Positions 1 through 8,284 of a DNA stretch of 40,749 bases are shown in pieces. The stretch lies in contig CAJTVJ010000014.1 in NCBI GenBank assembly GCA_910579785.1, forward strand, positions 1 to 40,749, read 5' to 3'. Made by a program: the position numbers and the translations under genes. Origin of the DNA: an uncultured Christensenella sp. (GTDB lineage Bacteria; Bacillota; Clostridia; Christensenellales; UBA3700). Each line of letters begins with the position of its first letter. Within the stretch, counting starts at the first letter, position 1. The notes below the pieces were generated by a model. The model did not search any database. It was not told the DNA's origin and saw only the letters and a list, made by a program, of their open reading frames with translations.

Positions 1-1339
1 TGCCGTACCACTCGCCAAGTCTGTCGACGTACAGCGAATAACTTTGCAGCCAATCTATCGCAGGGAAGTGACGCGCGTATGCAAGCGAAGAGCTAAGTCC
101 CCAGAATACTTTGACAATTCTCAAAGTCGCCTGAGTGACAGGCTCCGACAAATCTCCTCCCGGAGGCGACACCGCGCTGATAGCGGTGACTGAGCCAACC
201 CTGCCGTCGCTGCCTATCGCGTTGACAATACCCGCTCTTTCATAATAGCTGGCAAGTCTCGACGCAAGATATGCAGGATAGCCCTCGTCGCCGGGCATCT
301 CTTCAAGACGGCTCGACATCTCTCTCAATGCCTCAGCCCAACGCGACGAAGAGTCAGCCATGATTGCAACGTTGTATCCCATATCTCTAAAATATTCTGC
401 TATCGTTATACCCGTATACATTGACGCTTCGCGCGCTGCGACAGGCATATCCGACGTATTTGCTATAAGCACGGTTCTCTTCATAAGAGCCTCGCCCGTC
501 TTAGGGTCGATAAGTTCAGGGAACTCGTTGAGAACGTCCGTCATTTCGTTTCCGCGCTCTCCGCAACCCACGTATACTATTATATCCGCGTCCGACCACT
601 TGGCAAGCTGGTGCTGAACTACCGTCTTTCCGCTTCCGAAAGGTCCCGGTATGCAAGCTGCGCCGCCCTTTGCGACAGGGAAAAAGGTATCTATCGTACG
701 CTGTCCCGTCACAAGCGGAGCGACAGGGTACATCTTGCTTTTAAAGGGTCTGCCCATTCTCACAGCCCACTTCTGACACATAGTGACTTTGACGTCGCCC
801 TTTGCAGTCTTGATCACGCATACGGCATCGTCTACGGTATGCTCTCCCGAAGATATGGATTTTATCTTTCCCTCAACGCCGACAGGCACCATTATTCTGT
901 GCTCGACGACCTTAGTCTCCTGCACGACTCCGATAATGTCTCCGCCTATAACGTCGTCGCCTACTGCCTTCTTTGCGACAAAACTCCATTTCTTTTTGTG
1001 GTCGATAGCCGATACCTCAACTCCTCTGCCTATTCTGTTGCCCGTCATCTCGACAAGCTTATTGAGCGGTCTTTGAATGCCGTCGTATATGCCCTCGATT
1101 ATGCCGGGTCCAAGCTCTACGCTGAGGGGAGCATTGGTGGATATTACCTTTGCGCCCGTGCTAAGTCCGCTCGTCTCTTCATATACCTGAATAGACGCCC
1201 TATCGTCTCTGAGTTCGATGATCTCGCCTATAAGATTTTCTTCGCCAACTCTAACGACGTCAAACATCTTACAACTGCGCATTCCCTCCGCAACGATTAG
1301 CGGTCCGGAAACTTTAATTACTCTTCCTACTTCTTGCAT
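1..1339 (-). CDS. atpA: V-type ATPase catalytic subunit A (3' end cut by window)
   Basis: Catalytic, nucleotide-hydrolysing subunit of the peripheral V1 head, which couples ATP to ion movement through the membrane ring. I translated the minus strand from the ATG at 1339: it begins MQEVGRVIKVSGPL, an A-type N-terminal beta-barrel. It then reads through the A-specific P-loop GPFGSGKT and the family stretches VGCGERGNEMTDVL and ADSSSRWAEALRE, to SYSLYVDRLGEWYG at the window edge. About 446 residues are present of the usual ~590. The start lies 2 bases after the stop of subunit F, so the genes are probably co-transcribed. Subunits B and D, expected next, would lie beyond the left edge. No frame disruption is seen. 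Identification is secure. Confidence 0.96.
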   Translation of the reverse strand, partial: MQEVGRVIKVSGPLIVAEGMRSCKMFDVVRVGEENLIGEIIELRDDRASIQVYEETSGLSTGAKVISTNAPLSVELGPGIIEGIYDGIQRPLNKLVEMTGNRIGRGVEVSAIDHKKKWSFVAKKAVGDDVIGGDIIGVVQETKVVEHRIMVPVGVEGKIKSISSGEHTVDDAVCVIKTAKGDVKVTMCQKWAVRMGRPFKSKMYPVAPLVTGQRTIDTFFPVAKGGAACIPGPFGSGKTVVQHQLAKWSDADIIVYVGCGERGNEMTDVLNEFPELIDPKTGEALMKRTVLIANTSDMPVAAREASMYTGITIAEYFRDMGYNVAIMADSSSRWAEALREMSSRLEEMPGDEGYPAYLASRLASYYERAGIVNAIGSDGRVGSVTAISAVSPPGGDLSEPVTQATLRIVKVFWGLSSSLAYARHFPAIDWLQSYSLYVDRLGEWYG

Positions 1340-1341
1340 GA

Positions 1342-1668
1342 TCAATCTTCCTTATTAAACAATATGTCAGTGCCAATGGCTCTCTCCACGTCAGCCTTGA
1401 TACCTTTCATTCCGTATCCGTTGGACTTCCCTCCGCTGGGTATAGGTATGATGGCAGGATAAGCCTTGGTCTTATACTTTGCGAGCAATCCGTCAAGTTG
1501 CTCTGCTAGATTTTCGGTAATAAAAATCACAGAATGAGTCTTGGCAAGCTTCTTGACTATCTTCTCGCCGTCCTCTTTTGTGTCGGCGCAAAAAGTCTCC
1601 ATACTTATAGCTTTGAAAGCCAATATCAAATCTTTATCGCCTACTACGGCTATCTTGCCCTCACGCAT
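1342..1668 (-). CDS. atpF: V-type ATPase subunit F
   Basis: Small central-stalk subunit that binds the rotor end of the V1 head. The 108-residue length fits the family. It starts MREGKIAVVGDKDLILAFKA, the beta-alpha opening of ATP-synt_F proteins, and contains VIFITENLAEQL before an AIIPIPSG stretch, matching the usual 'P.I..IP' core. The start codon lies inside the last codons of subunit C (8-base overlap), and subunit A begins 2 bases after its stop, so translation is probably coupled. The symbol follows V-type naming and must not be confused with the F-type b subunit. Confidence 0.92.
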   Translation of the reverse strand: MREGKIAVVGDKDLILAFKAISMETFCADTKEDGEKIVKKLAKTHSVIFITENLAEQLDGLLAKYKTKAYPAIIPIPSGGKSNGYGMKGIKADVERAIGTDILFNKED

Positions 1669-2632
1669 AAAGCTCCCTCAATCTGTCTCTGATAACGTCT
1701 TTGTCTACGTCGTTTTTGAGCAGTATACAAATCATTCTCACGATTTTTATTTCTATCTTTTTCGCCACGTAAAATCCGGCGATTGGCGCGACTGAAAATA
1801 TATCGTTGCGCTCGTCTTTGAATATGTTGAGCAACGTATTGTCCCATATCCTTTCAAATGCGACAAAATCTCCTGTCTTCAAAGCTTCCGCTATCTGCGG
1901 ATACGACGTATACGCCAGCTTGTCAAGCACACCGCTCAACTCGCCTGTGAAAAATCTCTTTTCCAGCTTTCCGCCGTCTATAAAGCTCTCGTCAAACAAC
2001 GTCTTATCGCCCGCGTTGCACGCTCTGACAAAACACGATATATTCATCATATCGATATTTGTCTGCCAATATTTGGGCATAAACTTGTTCTTGACTTTTT
2101 TCAAAGACGACATAATCTCTTTATAGCATGCCTTATCAAGAGTCAAATCTATAAATCTCGGGGACGTATTGCCGTTTGCCCTTGCGCTGTCTATCTCCAA
2201 AAGCGCGGTCTTTTGCAAGTCTGTCAATACGGAATAGTCGTCGGCATAGACCATATCTTTGACCTCTTTGGGATCAAAGCTGCCCTTAGGCATAAGCATA
2301 AAGTCAACGTCGTCAAGCCTCATATATTTGCCTTTGACAATGGCTTTGAGGTTGTGGTAATCATTCTTGACGACAAAACTCTCCATGCCCTGTCCGCTCG
2401 GCATAGCTTCGAGTACAAACTCGCTCACCCTTGCGTCTTCTGTCTGCAAAAGCGCGTCGTAGTCCTTAGCGTCGACCACCAAGCCGCCGCCGTATGAACT
2501 CTCCAACAATACTCTAAATCCCTCTTCGAGAGAATCGCTGTATGCCATACGCACGATCTTCTCGTTGGTCAAAAAGGAATTTTCCATTGCCTTTACTCTT
2601 GCATTTGAATAGACTAAGCTGTTGTTTGACAT
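1661..2632 (-). CDS. atpC: V-type ATPase subunit C
   Basis: Subunit C (d-type) caps the membrane ring and links it to the central stalk. The 323-residue predicted protein is mostly helical and matches vATP-synt_AC39 in length and pattern: an N-terminal YSNARVKAMENSFLT, a central SPRFIDLTLDKACYKEIM, and a basic helix near the C-terminus. I chose the ATG at 2632. A GTG one codon upstream (2635) is also possible and would overlap the subunit E stop as GTGA. The 3' end overlaps subunit F by 8 bases. The family is recognised from context as much as sequence, because subunit C is poorly conserved. Confidence 0.88.
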   Translation of the reverse strand: MSNNSLVYSNARVKAMENSFLTNEKIVRMAYSDSLEEGFRVLLESSYGGGLVVDAKDYDALLQTEDARVSEFVLEAMPSGQGMESFVVKNDYHNLKAIVKGKYMRLDDVDFMLMPKGSFDPKEVKDMVYADDYSVLTDLQKTALLEIDSARANGNTSPRFIDLTLDKACYKEIMSSLKKVKNKFMPKYWQTNIDMMNISCFVRACNAGDKTLFDESFIDGGKLEKRFFTGELSGVLDKLAYTSYPQIAEALKTGDFVAFERIWDNTLLNIFKDERNDIFSVAPIAGFYVAKKIEIKIVRMICILLKNDVDKDVIRDRLRELYA

Positions 2633-3216
2633 CACTTGCCCCCAAACAAAATCTCGTCGACTTTGCTCTCGATTCTTTCTCTTATCACAGACAATTCAAG
2701 CTCCAACGTCAAGTTCTTATCATACTTCTCGCCTGAGAGTATAACTCCGCCCTTAAAGTCGCCAAGCTCGCCGCTCTTTTTTATAGACTTGCCGCTTTTC
2801 TTAGCAAGGTCGGATATGAGCTTCTTGGTGACTATCTTGTCGTCGCTCTGTGCCACGACAACTTCGTCGCCGCTCTCGCAGCAAGAAAGTATCATTGCCT
2901 GCAAAAGCGCAGGATACAACTTCTTGTCCGCCACGATAGCTTGCAACGCCTCGTCAAACGCCTTGTCTATGACGGCTTTTTTCGCGCCCTGCAAAATCTT
3001 CTTGCAATCGAGACCTGCGACAACTTCTCCGCGTTGAAGAGACTCTTTATAAAGCTGCTCTTCTCTGTGAGCGTTGTCGGCGACGTACTTATCGGCTTGC
3101 TTTTGCGCCCTGCCGATTATCTGCGCCGCCTTCTCTCTTGCTTCGTCAAGATTTTTTTGCGCTGCCGCATTGGCGTCGTCTATGATCTTTTGGATGATAG
3201 CCTCTTTGTTGTTCAT
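2632..3216 (-). CDS. atpE: V-type ATPase subunit E (peripheral stalk)
   Basis: Peripheral-stalk subunit that holds the catalytic head still. It has 194 residues with the classic arrangement. A long charged N-terminal helix, rich in Ala, Glu and Lys (AAAQKNLDEAREKAAQ onward, to about residue 70), would form a coiled coil with the H/G subunit. A C-terminal alpha/beta domain containing GGVILSGEKYDKN and ending in a helix follows. It starts 12 bases after the stop of the c-ring gene and touches subunit C at its end. Length and architecture fit the E family. Confidence 0.9.
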   Translation of the reverse strand: MNNKEAIIQKIIDDANAAAQKNLDEAREKAAQIIGRAQKQADKYVADNAHREEQLYKESLQRGEVVAGLDCKKILQGAKKAVIDKAFDEALQAIVADKKLYPALLQAMILSCCESGDEVVVAQSDDKIVTKKLISDLAKKSGKSIKKSGELGDFKGGVILSGEKYDKNLTLELELSVIRERIESKVDEILFGGK

Positions 3217-3228
3217 AAATTCCTTTTC

Positions 3229-3699
3229 CTATTTTACCAAGAACATTACGCCCAAGAATGAGATCAAAAGCGCGAGAAGTGCGTACGTCTCGACCATGAC
3301 CGTCATCAACAAGCCCTTACCGGAAGCCTCCGGACGCTTAGCAACCATTGCGATAGCCGCGGACGCACACTTGCCTTGATAGATACCCGATACCAAACCT
3401 ACGATTGCCATAGGAGCGCATACCGCTACCATACCCCAGCCTTGCGCAGTTGTCCAATCCTTTAAAGCTCCGCCCAAAAGTCCTGCCTGCATGAATACCA
3501 TAAATGCTATGATAAGTCCGTAGATACCCTGCGTACCCGGAAGAAGCTGCAAAAGCAATACTTTACCGAACTTGCTTGGATCTTCGCTTGTGACTCCTGC
3601 GGCAGCCTGACCTGCCACGCCTACGCCGATCGCCGATCCGCAACCTGCAAACAGCGCAGCCAAAGCCGCTCCGACCATTGCTATATAAACACCGTTCAT
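3229..3699 (-). CDS. atpK: V-type ATPase membrane rotor subunit K (c-ring), Na+-type residues
   Basis: Ion-carrying ring proteolipid. It has 156 residues and four membrane helices arranged as two fused hairpins, each with a Gly/Ala-rich stretch (GSAIGVGVAGQAAAG and the second-half counterpart). The ion site is visible: Leu53, Thr56 and Gln57 in LLPGTQGIYG, Gln108 in YQGK, and the key carboxylate Glu137 in MVETYALL. In Enterococcus hirae NtpK the equivalents (Leu61, Thr64, Gln65, Gln110, Glu139) coordinate Na+, so a sodium-pumping enzyme is a reasonable inference. A strong AGGAGG ribosome site precedes the ATG, fitting the high ring copy number. The gene stands 165 bases from subunit I, a gap that holds a dispersed repeat. 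Confidence 0.95.
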   Translation of the reverse strand: MNGVYIAMVGAALAALFAGCGSAIGVGVAGQAAAGVTSEDPSKFGKVLLLQLLPGTQGIYGLIIAFMVFMQAGLLGGALKDWTTAQGWGMVAVCAPMAIVGLVSGIYQGKCASAAIAMVAKRPEASGKGLLMTVMVETYALLALLISFLGVMFLVK

Positions 3700-3774
3700 T
3701 ATACTAACCTCCTGTGGTTTATATCTTTATATTGTTTACGCATATGCGTATAATATCAATATTATTTCAATTCG

Positions 3775-3832
3775 TTGAGACCTCTCCGCTGCGGTCGAGG
3801 TGACCATATTTGACTGTCGAAATGCCCCTATT
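3775..3832. repeat. Dispersed TTTCTCC/GGTCGA-type repeat, copy 1
   Basis: In the gap between ATPase subunits I and K. The segment opens TTGAGACCTCTCCGCTGCGG, continues GTCGAGGTGACC, and is followed by a second fragment TGACTGTCGAAATGCC. The same core recurs near 20.3, 30.8, 31.9 and 32.2 kb. It contains no ORF. Its position inside an otherwise compact operon suggests it is tolerated in transcribed spacers. Confidence 0.7.
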
Positions 3833-3864
3833 TCTGGACTATAAGCCATATTGCATACGGTCAA

Positions 3865-5889
3865 TTAAGACTTACTCACGGCTTTCTCTTTTCTTACCTT
3901 CTTTTCTTTCTTTGGCTCAGGCGTGCCTATCCTGTAATATTTCATTTGACTGCCCAGCGGAGCAAACAGCTCTCCGCCGCCCGTATAGAATTTGCCGAAA
4001 TACTCGACGAACTGCAATCTGGAATTATGCACGTACGCGCCAAGAGAGTTGATAGCCACGTTGAACACGTGTCCTATGAGATATATCACTATCGACACTA
4101 TCACGCCAAGGAATTTGACGGGCATCATGCCCGATATTACGTCCGCAATTTGATTGAACACCATGGCTATAACGCCAGTAGCAAGTCCAAGTCCAAAAAG
4201 ACGGGTATAACTCATAAGGTCGGAGAAAAAGTTGATTATTCCGTACAGCGAAGAGAATGCGCCCGAAAGCTTTTTTGCACCCTTCTTGCCGAAAGTGCCC
4301 GACAGCATCAACAGTATAAGTCCAAGCGCCAACAATACGATACCTACTATCTTTGCCCAACTTCCTATCTTGCCTGCAAGCGCGATACCGCCGATACCAA
4401 GCGCAAGGAAATACCAACTGAACGCAGAGGAAATACCCCACAGAGCCTCGCCCTTTCTGATGAGCGCAACCATATTTATCGCCATACCCACAAACATCTG
4501 CACAAGTCCCACCGCAAGCGAGACTACAAGCAGCGGCATAGGGTCTTCTATCGGATTAAACCAATACCATATGCCGAGGTCTTTTGCGCTGACGCCGAAA
4601 TACGAGCCGAACAAAAAGCCCCATATCAACGTGGATATACCGCCCATAAAGACTATCTTGACAAGATTAAGTTCTCCCTTAGGAGGTCTGCGCAATGCAA
4701 GTATCAAGCCTGCGCCAAGCGTCAAAAGCAAGCCGTATCCCGCGTCTGAAAGCATTATACCAAACATAAGGAAGAAGAAAAACGCAACGCCGGCATTGGG
4801 GTCTATCTCTTTATAGAAAGGCACCGAATACATATTCGTCACGCTCTCGTAAGGCGCGACGACGCCGTTGTTGACGGCAAAAGTAGGCACGTCTTCCCCT
4901 TCAAGCGGATCTCTTACGATAAACGCAAGCGTCAGCGGAGATTCCGTCAACTCCTTCTGCACTCTTTCCGCCTCGCTTTGAGGCAGCCATGCTTCGAGAT
5001 AATAAGTCGATTGGCTCACCTGCGTATTGTTTCTGCTTTGCTCTTTGGCAATTTCCAAAGTAATATAATCATACAGCTTCATTACGTCTTCGATAATGCT
5101 CTCATACGTCATTATCTTCTCGACAAGCATATTGTTCTTCTTGCCTATCCCGTCTATTTCGCTGTAACAGTTCTCAATCATTTGACTTGACGTCAAGTCG
5201 CTCTCTATCGGACATATCGAAAACTCGGCTTGACTCAAAATTTCCTGTATATCTTCTCTTAAATGCTTGGGTATGACTATCGCGACGCCGCTTGTTATCT
5301 CCGCGTCAAACACCTCGTATTCTCCGCCCCTCTCGCGAATACCTTCAAGATCTGCAAGTCTGTCGTTCTTGACTTCGCCTAGCAATACGCTGACAAGCCC
5401 GGTGTCTTTAAAACGGGAAAACTCCGCGCTCATATTCTTATACGGCGCAAGCGAATGCAGCAAATTCTCCGTCTTTTGCAGATCGCCTTTGAGCGACGTC
5501 ATTTGGTCTTTGCAAGCTTTGAGTTGGTCTATCTGCGAAAATATATCAGCCTCGATCCTGTGCAAGTCTTCAAAGTTCTCAAAAGTCATGACTTGCTTGA
5601 TTGCAAACATACCTCTGCCTTTGACGGGCATATAATCTATCTTATGTTCCTTGGCAAGCTTCTTTGCCGTCTGTCTCGTCTCCTTGACAGTCTGCATACA
5701 AAATTCAAGCTTGGCAAGTTTGACCTTGTTGTCGTCTATATCCTGCTGAATGTCGGTGGGTCGCATGCTGTCGATTTTTTGCGTAGCGACGACTTCTGCA
5801 CAGCCCAGCTTATGCAGTTTTTTTATCAAAGTATTCCGCTCTGCTACGTTGCCCACCAAGAGCAACTTTTGCATACTACTTAACGCCAT
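3865..5889 (-). CDS. atpI: V-type ATPase subunit I (stator a-subunit)
   Basis: Large stator subunit that forms the ion half-channels against the c-ring and anchors the peripheral stalks. It has 674 residues, normal for the family. The N-terminal half (to about residue 370) is cytoplasmic and largely coiled coil; the C-terminal half has about seven or eight hydrophobic helices, including GVAFFFFLMFGIMLSDAGYG, the characteristic entry to the membrane part. SDLMSYTRLFGLGLATGVIA carries the conserved arginine facing the ring, and FNVAINSLGAYVHNSRLQFVEYFGKFY is the family C-terminal signature. I kept the ATG at 5889 because AAAGGT precedes it; it overlaps the previous gene by 14 bases. The Lys-rich tail is not conserved. 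Confidence 0.95.
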   Translation of the reverse strand: MALSSMQKLLLVGNVAERNTLIKKLHKLGCAEVVATQKIDSMRPTDIQQDIDDNKVKLAKLEFCMQTVKETRQTAKKLAKEHKIDYMPVKGRGMFAIKQVMTFENFEDLHRIEADIFSQIDQLKACKDQMTSLKGDLQKTENLLHSLAPYKNMSAEFSRFKDTGLVSVLLGEVKNDRLADLEGIRERGGEYEVFDAEITSGVAIVIPKHLREDIQEILSQAEFSICPIESDLTSSQMIENCYSEIDGIGKKNNMLVEKIMTYESIIEDVMKLYDYITLEIAKEQSRNNTQVSQSTYYLEAWLPQSEAERVQKELTESPLTLAFIVRDPLEGEDVPTFAVNNGVVAPYESVTNMYSVPFYKEIDPNAGVAFFFFLMFGIMLSDAGYGLLLTLGAGLILALRRPPKGELNLVKIVFMGGISTLIWGFLFGSYFGVSAKDLGIWYWFNPIEDPMPLLVVSLAVGLVQMFVGMAINMVALIRKGEALWGISSAFSWYFLALGIGGIALAGKIGSWAKIVGIVLLALGLILLMLSGTFGKKGAKKLSGAFSSLYGIINFFSDLMSYTRLFGLGLATGVIAMVFNQIADVISGMMPVKFLGVIVSIVIYLIGHVFNVAINSLGAYVHNSRLQFVEYFGKFYTGGGELFAPLGSQMKYYRIGTPEPKKEKKVRKEKAVSKS

Positions 5890-6202
5890 ACTTACCTTTC
5901 AACTCTTTTATAATACAGTCGATGACTTTTTTCTTATTCTTTTCCAAAGACGAGTCCATAGCCTTTGCCGCGTTGACGGCGTCCTCTATTTGAGCTTTTC
6001 TCAAATCGTCGCCCTCCTTCTCGCCTCTCTCGACAGCAGCCTGCTCCTTTGCATACTGACCGTCCTTGACTCTCAGCAAAAGCTGCTCGGCTTGCTTATT
6101 GGCATCGTTGACGATGTTGTTGGATTCAGCGACCGAAGCCTTTACTATCTCTTGCGCTTCGTCCTCTGCCTGTATAATACTGCCTATCATCTCTTCAATC
6201 AT
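5876..6202 (-). CDS. atpH: V-type ATPase subunit G/H (peripheral stalk helix)
   Basis: A 108-residue, almost entirely helical protein rich in Glu, Lys, Ala and Gln with no hydrophobic segment. This is the pattern of the G/H peripheral-stalk subunit that pairs with subunit E. It is the first ATPase gene in transcription order, 23 bases after rpiB, and overlaps subunit I by 14 bases. GGGAGCG lies 5 bases before the ATG. Identification rests on composition, size and position more than on specific motifs. A Met at codon 5 is an alternative start. Confidence 0.85.
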   Translation of the reverse strand: MIEEMIGSIIQAEDEAQEIVKASVAESNNIVNDANKQAEQLLLRVKDGQYAKEQAAVERGEKEGDDLRKAQIEDAVNAAKAMDSSLEKNKKKVIDCIIKELKGKYGVK

Positions 6203-6225
6203 ACGTCGCTCCCGATCCTGTGTCG

Positions 6226-6675
6226 TTATTTAAAATATTTGTTTTCTATCTCGCTTATTTTTGCAACTCTGCCGGTATGACGTCCGCCCTCAAACGGCGT
6301 ATCAAGCCATATCTTGACCATCTCAGCCGCCTTCTCGCCGTCAATTATTCTGCCGCCCATTGCAAGTATATTTGCATTGTTGTGCTGCGCGCACATCTGC
6401 GCGGTAAACGTATCGTGACATACTGCCGCCCTTATGCCCTTGACCTTATTTGCAGCTATACTGATGCCTATGCCCGTGCCGCAAAGTATTACGCCTTTGT
6501 CGACCTGTCTTTGAGAAACCGCCTCGGCGACCTTCAACGCATAGTCGGGATAATCTACGGAATCGGTATCAAAACATCCCATATCTATCATTTCTATACC
6601 CCTATCTTTCAAAACCTTTTCCACAAAAGGCTTTAAATTTATTCCGCCGTGATCGCATCCCACCGCTATTTTCAT
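6226..6675 (-). CDS. rpiB: Ribose-5-phosphate isomerase B
   Basis: Interconverts ribose 5-phosphate and ribulose 5-phosphate in the pentose phosphate pathway. The 149-residue protein is canonical RpiB/LacAB: MKIAVGCDHGG at the start, the active-site loop GVILCGTGIGISIAANK with its catalytic cysteine, and the phosphate/substrate segment RAAVCHDTFTAQMCAQHNNANIL followed by GGR. GAGGTG lies 4 bases before the ATG. The gene sits between a YwlE-like phosphatase upstream and the ATPase genes downstream, echoing the Bacillus ywlE-ywlF pairing. The spacer from the phosphatase is 149 bases and AT-rich, so a separate promoter is possible. Confidence 0.97.
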   Translation of the reverse strand: MKIAVGCDHGGINLKPFVEKVLKDRGIEMIDMGCFDTDSVDYPDYALKVAEAVSQRQVDKGVILCGTGIGISIAANKVKGIRAAVCHDTFTAQMCAQHNNANILAMGGRIIDGEKAAEMVKIWLDTPFEGGRHTGRVAKISEIENKYFK

Positions 6676-6824
6676 AACTGCACCTCGCCTATACCTTATT
6701 ATAATATAGTTATTATTTTATCACTGTTACCAAAATTATGCAATACTTCGCGCCAAAATTATTTATCACGTTCCTGAATTTTACCTCATATTGGCAAAGA
6801 CTTTACAAAAAAACCTAAAATAAG

Positions 6825-7274
6825 TCAATTTTCCTCAATCATCTTTTTTGCCTTTTCCAAGATTTTATCCATTCCGCGCCTGAGTTGCATCTCGACCGCA
6901 AGATAATCCGCGCTGTCGCCGCCATACGGATCGGCAACTTCCCCCTCTTGCGACAGCTCCTCAAAGCTAAAAAGTTTGCCGCCGTCTACAAATCCTGCGA
7001 GCATCTCTTTATGAGCTGCCGTCATGGTCACCACCATAGAGCATTCTTCAAGAAGTTTTTGTGTGACAGGCTGGGAGGTATGGGTAAAAAATATGCCCAT
7101 CTCCTCTATAAGCTCGGAGGTATGATTGCTCATGGGCTCGCCGAAACCACAGCACAGTCCCGCGCTGTCGACCTCTATGCCGGCTATATTGTCTCTGTCG
7201 ATAATCTGCTGCAAAACGGCCTGCGCCAATGGCGAACGGCATGTATTTCCTGTGCATACAAACAATATCTTCAC
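6825..7274 (-). CDS. ywlE: Low-molecular-weight phosphatase, YwlE-like (probable protein-arginine phosphatase)
   Basis: Member of the LMW protein-phosphatase fold. The P-loop at residues 7-14 is CTGNTCRS. In Bacillus YwlE the Thr in this position selects phospho-arginine, whereas tyrosine phosphatases usually have Ile, so arginine phosphatase activity is the better guess. The late acid motif EVADPYGGD supplies the Asp-Pro general acid. I chose the GTG at 7274: it overlaps the upstream stop as GTGA and gives a 149-residue protein of normal size starting VKILFVCTGNT. A longer upstream reading adds an Arg-rich tail that lies inside the previous gene. Its neighbours (Sua5, RpiB) match the Bacillus ywlC-ywlE-ywlF order. 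Confidence 0.9.
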   Translation of the reverse strand: MKILFVCTGNTCRSPLAQAVLQQIIDRDNIAGIEVDSAGLCCGFGEPMSNHTSELIEEMGIFFTHTSQPVTQKLLEECSMVVTMTAAHKEMLAGFVDGGKLFSFEELSQEGEVADPYGGDSADYLAVEMQLRRGMDKILEKAKKMIEEN

Positions 7275-8269
7275 ACCCGTTTCCCTCCGCTGGCTTTGTT
7301 TATCCTGTTCATTATTGACGCTCCCACGCCGTCGCCGCCGAAGTCCTGACATATTATATAGTCAAAACTTTGTTGAGCTTCGTGCATTGCCTTATATATC
7401 AGACGCATCGCGTCATTATCGCTTTGACCCAAGTCTATAAAGTCAAACTTACCTAATAGTTTTCGTATGCCGTCAATATAATCTTGCTTTGCCAATATCA
7501 CAGGTTTTTTGCCGTCTGCGACCTTGCCCGCATATTCCGCCGCCGCGCTTTCTTGACTGTCGGCTACGACCATATCGCAACTTGGCGCATAGTGTCTGTA
7601 TTTCATTCCAGGCGCTTTCGCCACTACTATCCTGCCGTCAAACGTCTTGACCTTGCCAAGCACCTGAGCCAACATATCGACAGTGATTGCTCCCGGTCTC
7701 AATATCGTTGGCGTATCCGACGTCATATCTATTATCGTAGACTCTATGCCCACTTCGCAATCTCCGCCCTGCAAAATCAGCTTTACTTTGCCCTGCATAT
7801 CTTCAAATACGTGCTCTGCGCTGGTCGGCGAAATCTTTGTAGACGTATTAGCAGACGGCGCAGCCAAAGGCACTCCGCACGCTGATATAAACTCCCTTGC
7901 CGCTTTGTGAATGGGAAACCTTATGCCCACGCTGTCAAGCCCTGCCGTCACCTCGTCGGGCACCAGATTTGACCTCTTCAAAATTACGGTTATAGGTCCA
8001 GGCATAAAAGTCTTTATCACCTCTCTCGCGCTTCTCGACACGTCGACGGCAAGCCTGTCTATCCAAGATATATCGGCAATATGTACGATAAGCGGATTGT
8101 CGGCAGGTCTGCCCTTGGCTGCAAAAATTTTGCGCACTGCGTTAGGGTCGAATGCGTTGGCACCCAGCCCGTAGACAGTCTCTGTGGGAAATACCACGAC
8201 CTCGCCCTTTTTGATGAGTTCGACAGCCTCTCCCAATCCATTTTGCAACGTCTCTATACGCGTCTGCAT
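7271..8269 (-). CDS. sua5: L-threonylcarbamoyladenylate synthase (Sua5 type)
   Basis: Makes threonylcarbamoyl-AMP from threonine, bicarbonate and ATP, the first step of t6A37 tRNA modification. It has 332 residues, the two-domain Sua5 length rather than the short TsaC form. The N-terminal YrdC domain carries VVFPTETVYGLGANAFD, AKGRPADNPLIVHI and GVPLAAPSANTSTKISPT; the C-terminal Sua5 domain starts near residue 210 after STIIDMTSDTPTILRPGAIT and contains PGMKYRHYAP. AAAGGATAG precedes the ATG. The gene follows manA by 15 bases and overlaps the phosphatase by 4 bases. Confidence 0.96.
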   Translation of the reverse strand: MQTRIETLQNGLGEAVELIKKGEVVVFPTETVYGLGANAFDPNAVRKIFAAKGRPADNPLIVHIADISWIDRLAVDVSRSAREVIKTFMPGPITVILKRSNLVPDEVTAGLDSVGIRFPIHKAAREFISACGVPLAAPSANTSTKISPTSAEHVFEDMQGKVKLILQGGDCEVGIESTIIDMTSDTPTILRPGAITVDMLAQVLGKVKTFDGRIVVAKAPGMKYRHYAPSCDMVVADSQESAAAEYAGKVADGKKPVILAKQDYIDGIRKLLGKFDFIDLGQSDNDAMRLIYKAMHEAQQSFDYIICQDFGGDGVGASIMNRINKASGGKRV

Positions 8270-8284
8270 AATTCTATCCTTTGC

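Noticed and set aside
611..1300. Long plus-strand reading frame over the V-ATPase A gene
   Set aside because: It is antisense to a perfectly conserved A subunit, has no ribosome site, and its translation has no family features.
3946..4816. Two long plus-strand frames opposite subunit I
   Set aside because: Shadow frames of a conserved gene; Arg/Tyr- or Ile/Pro-rich compositions are typical of antisense readings.
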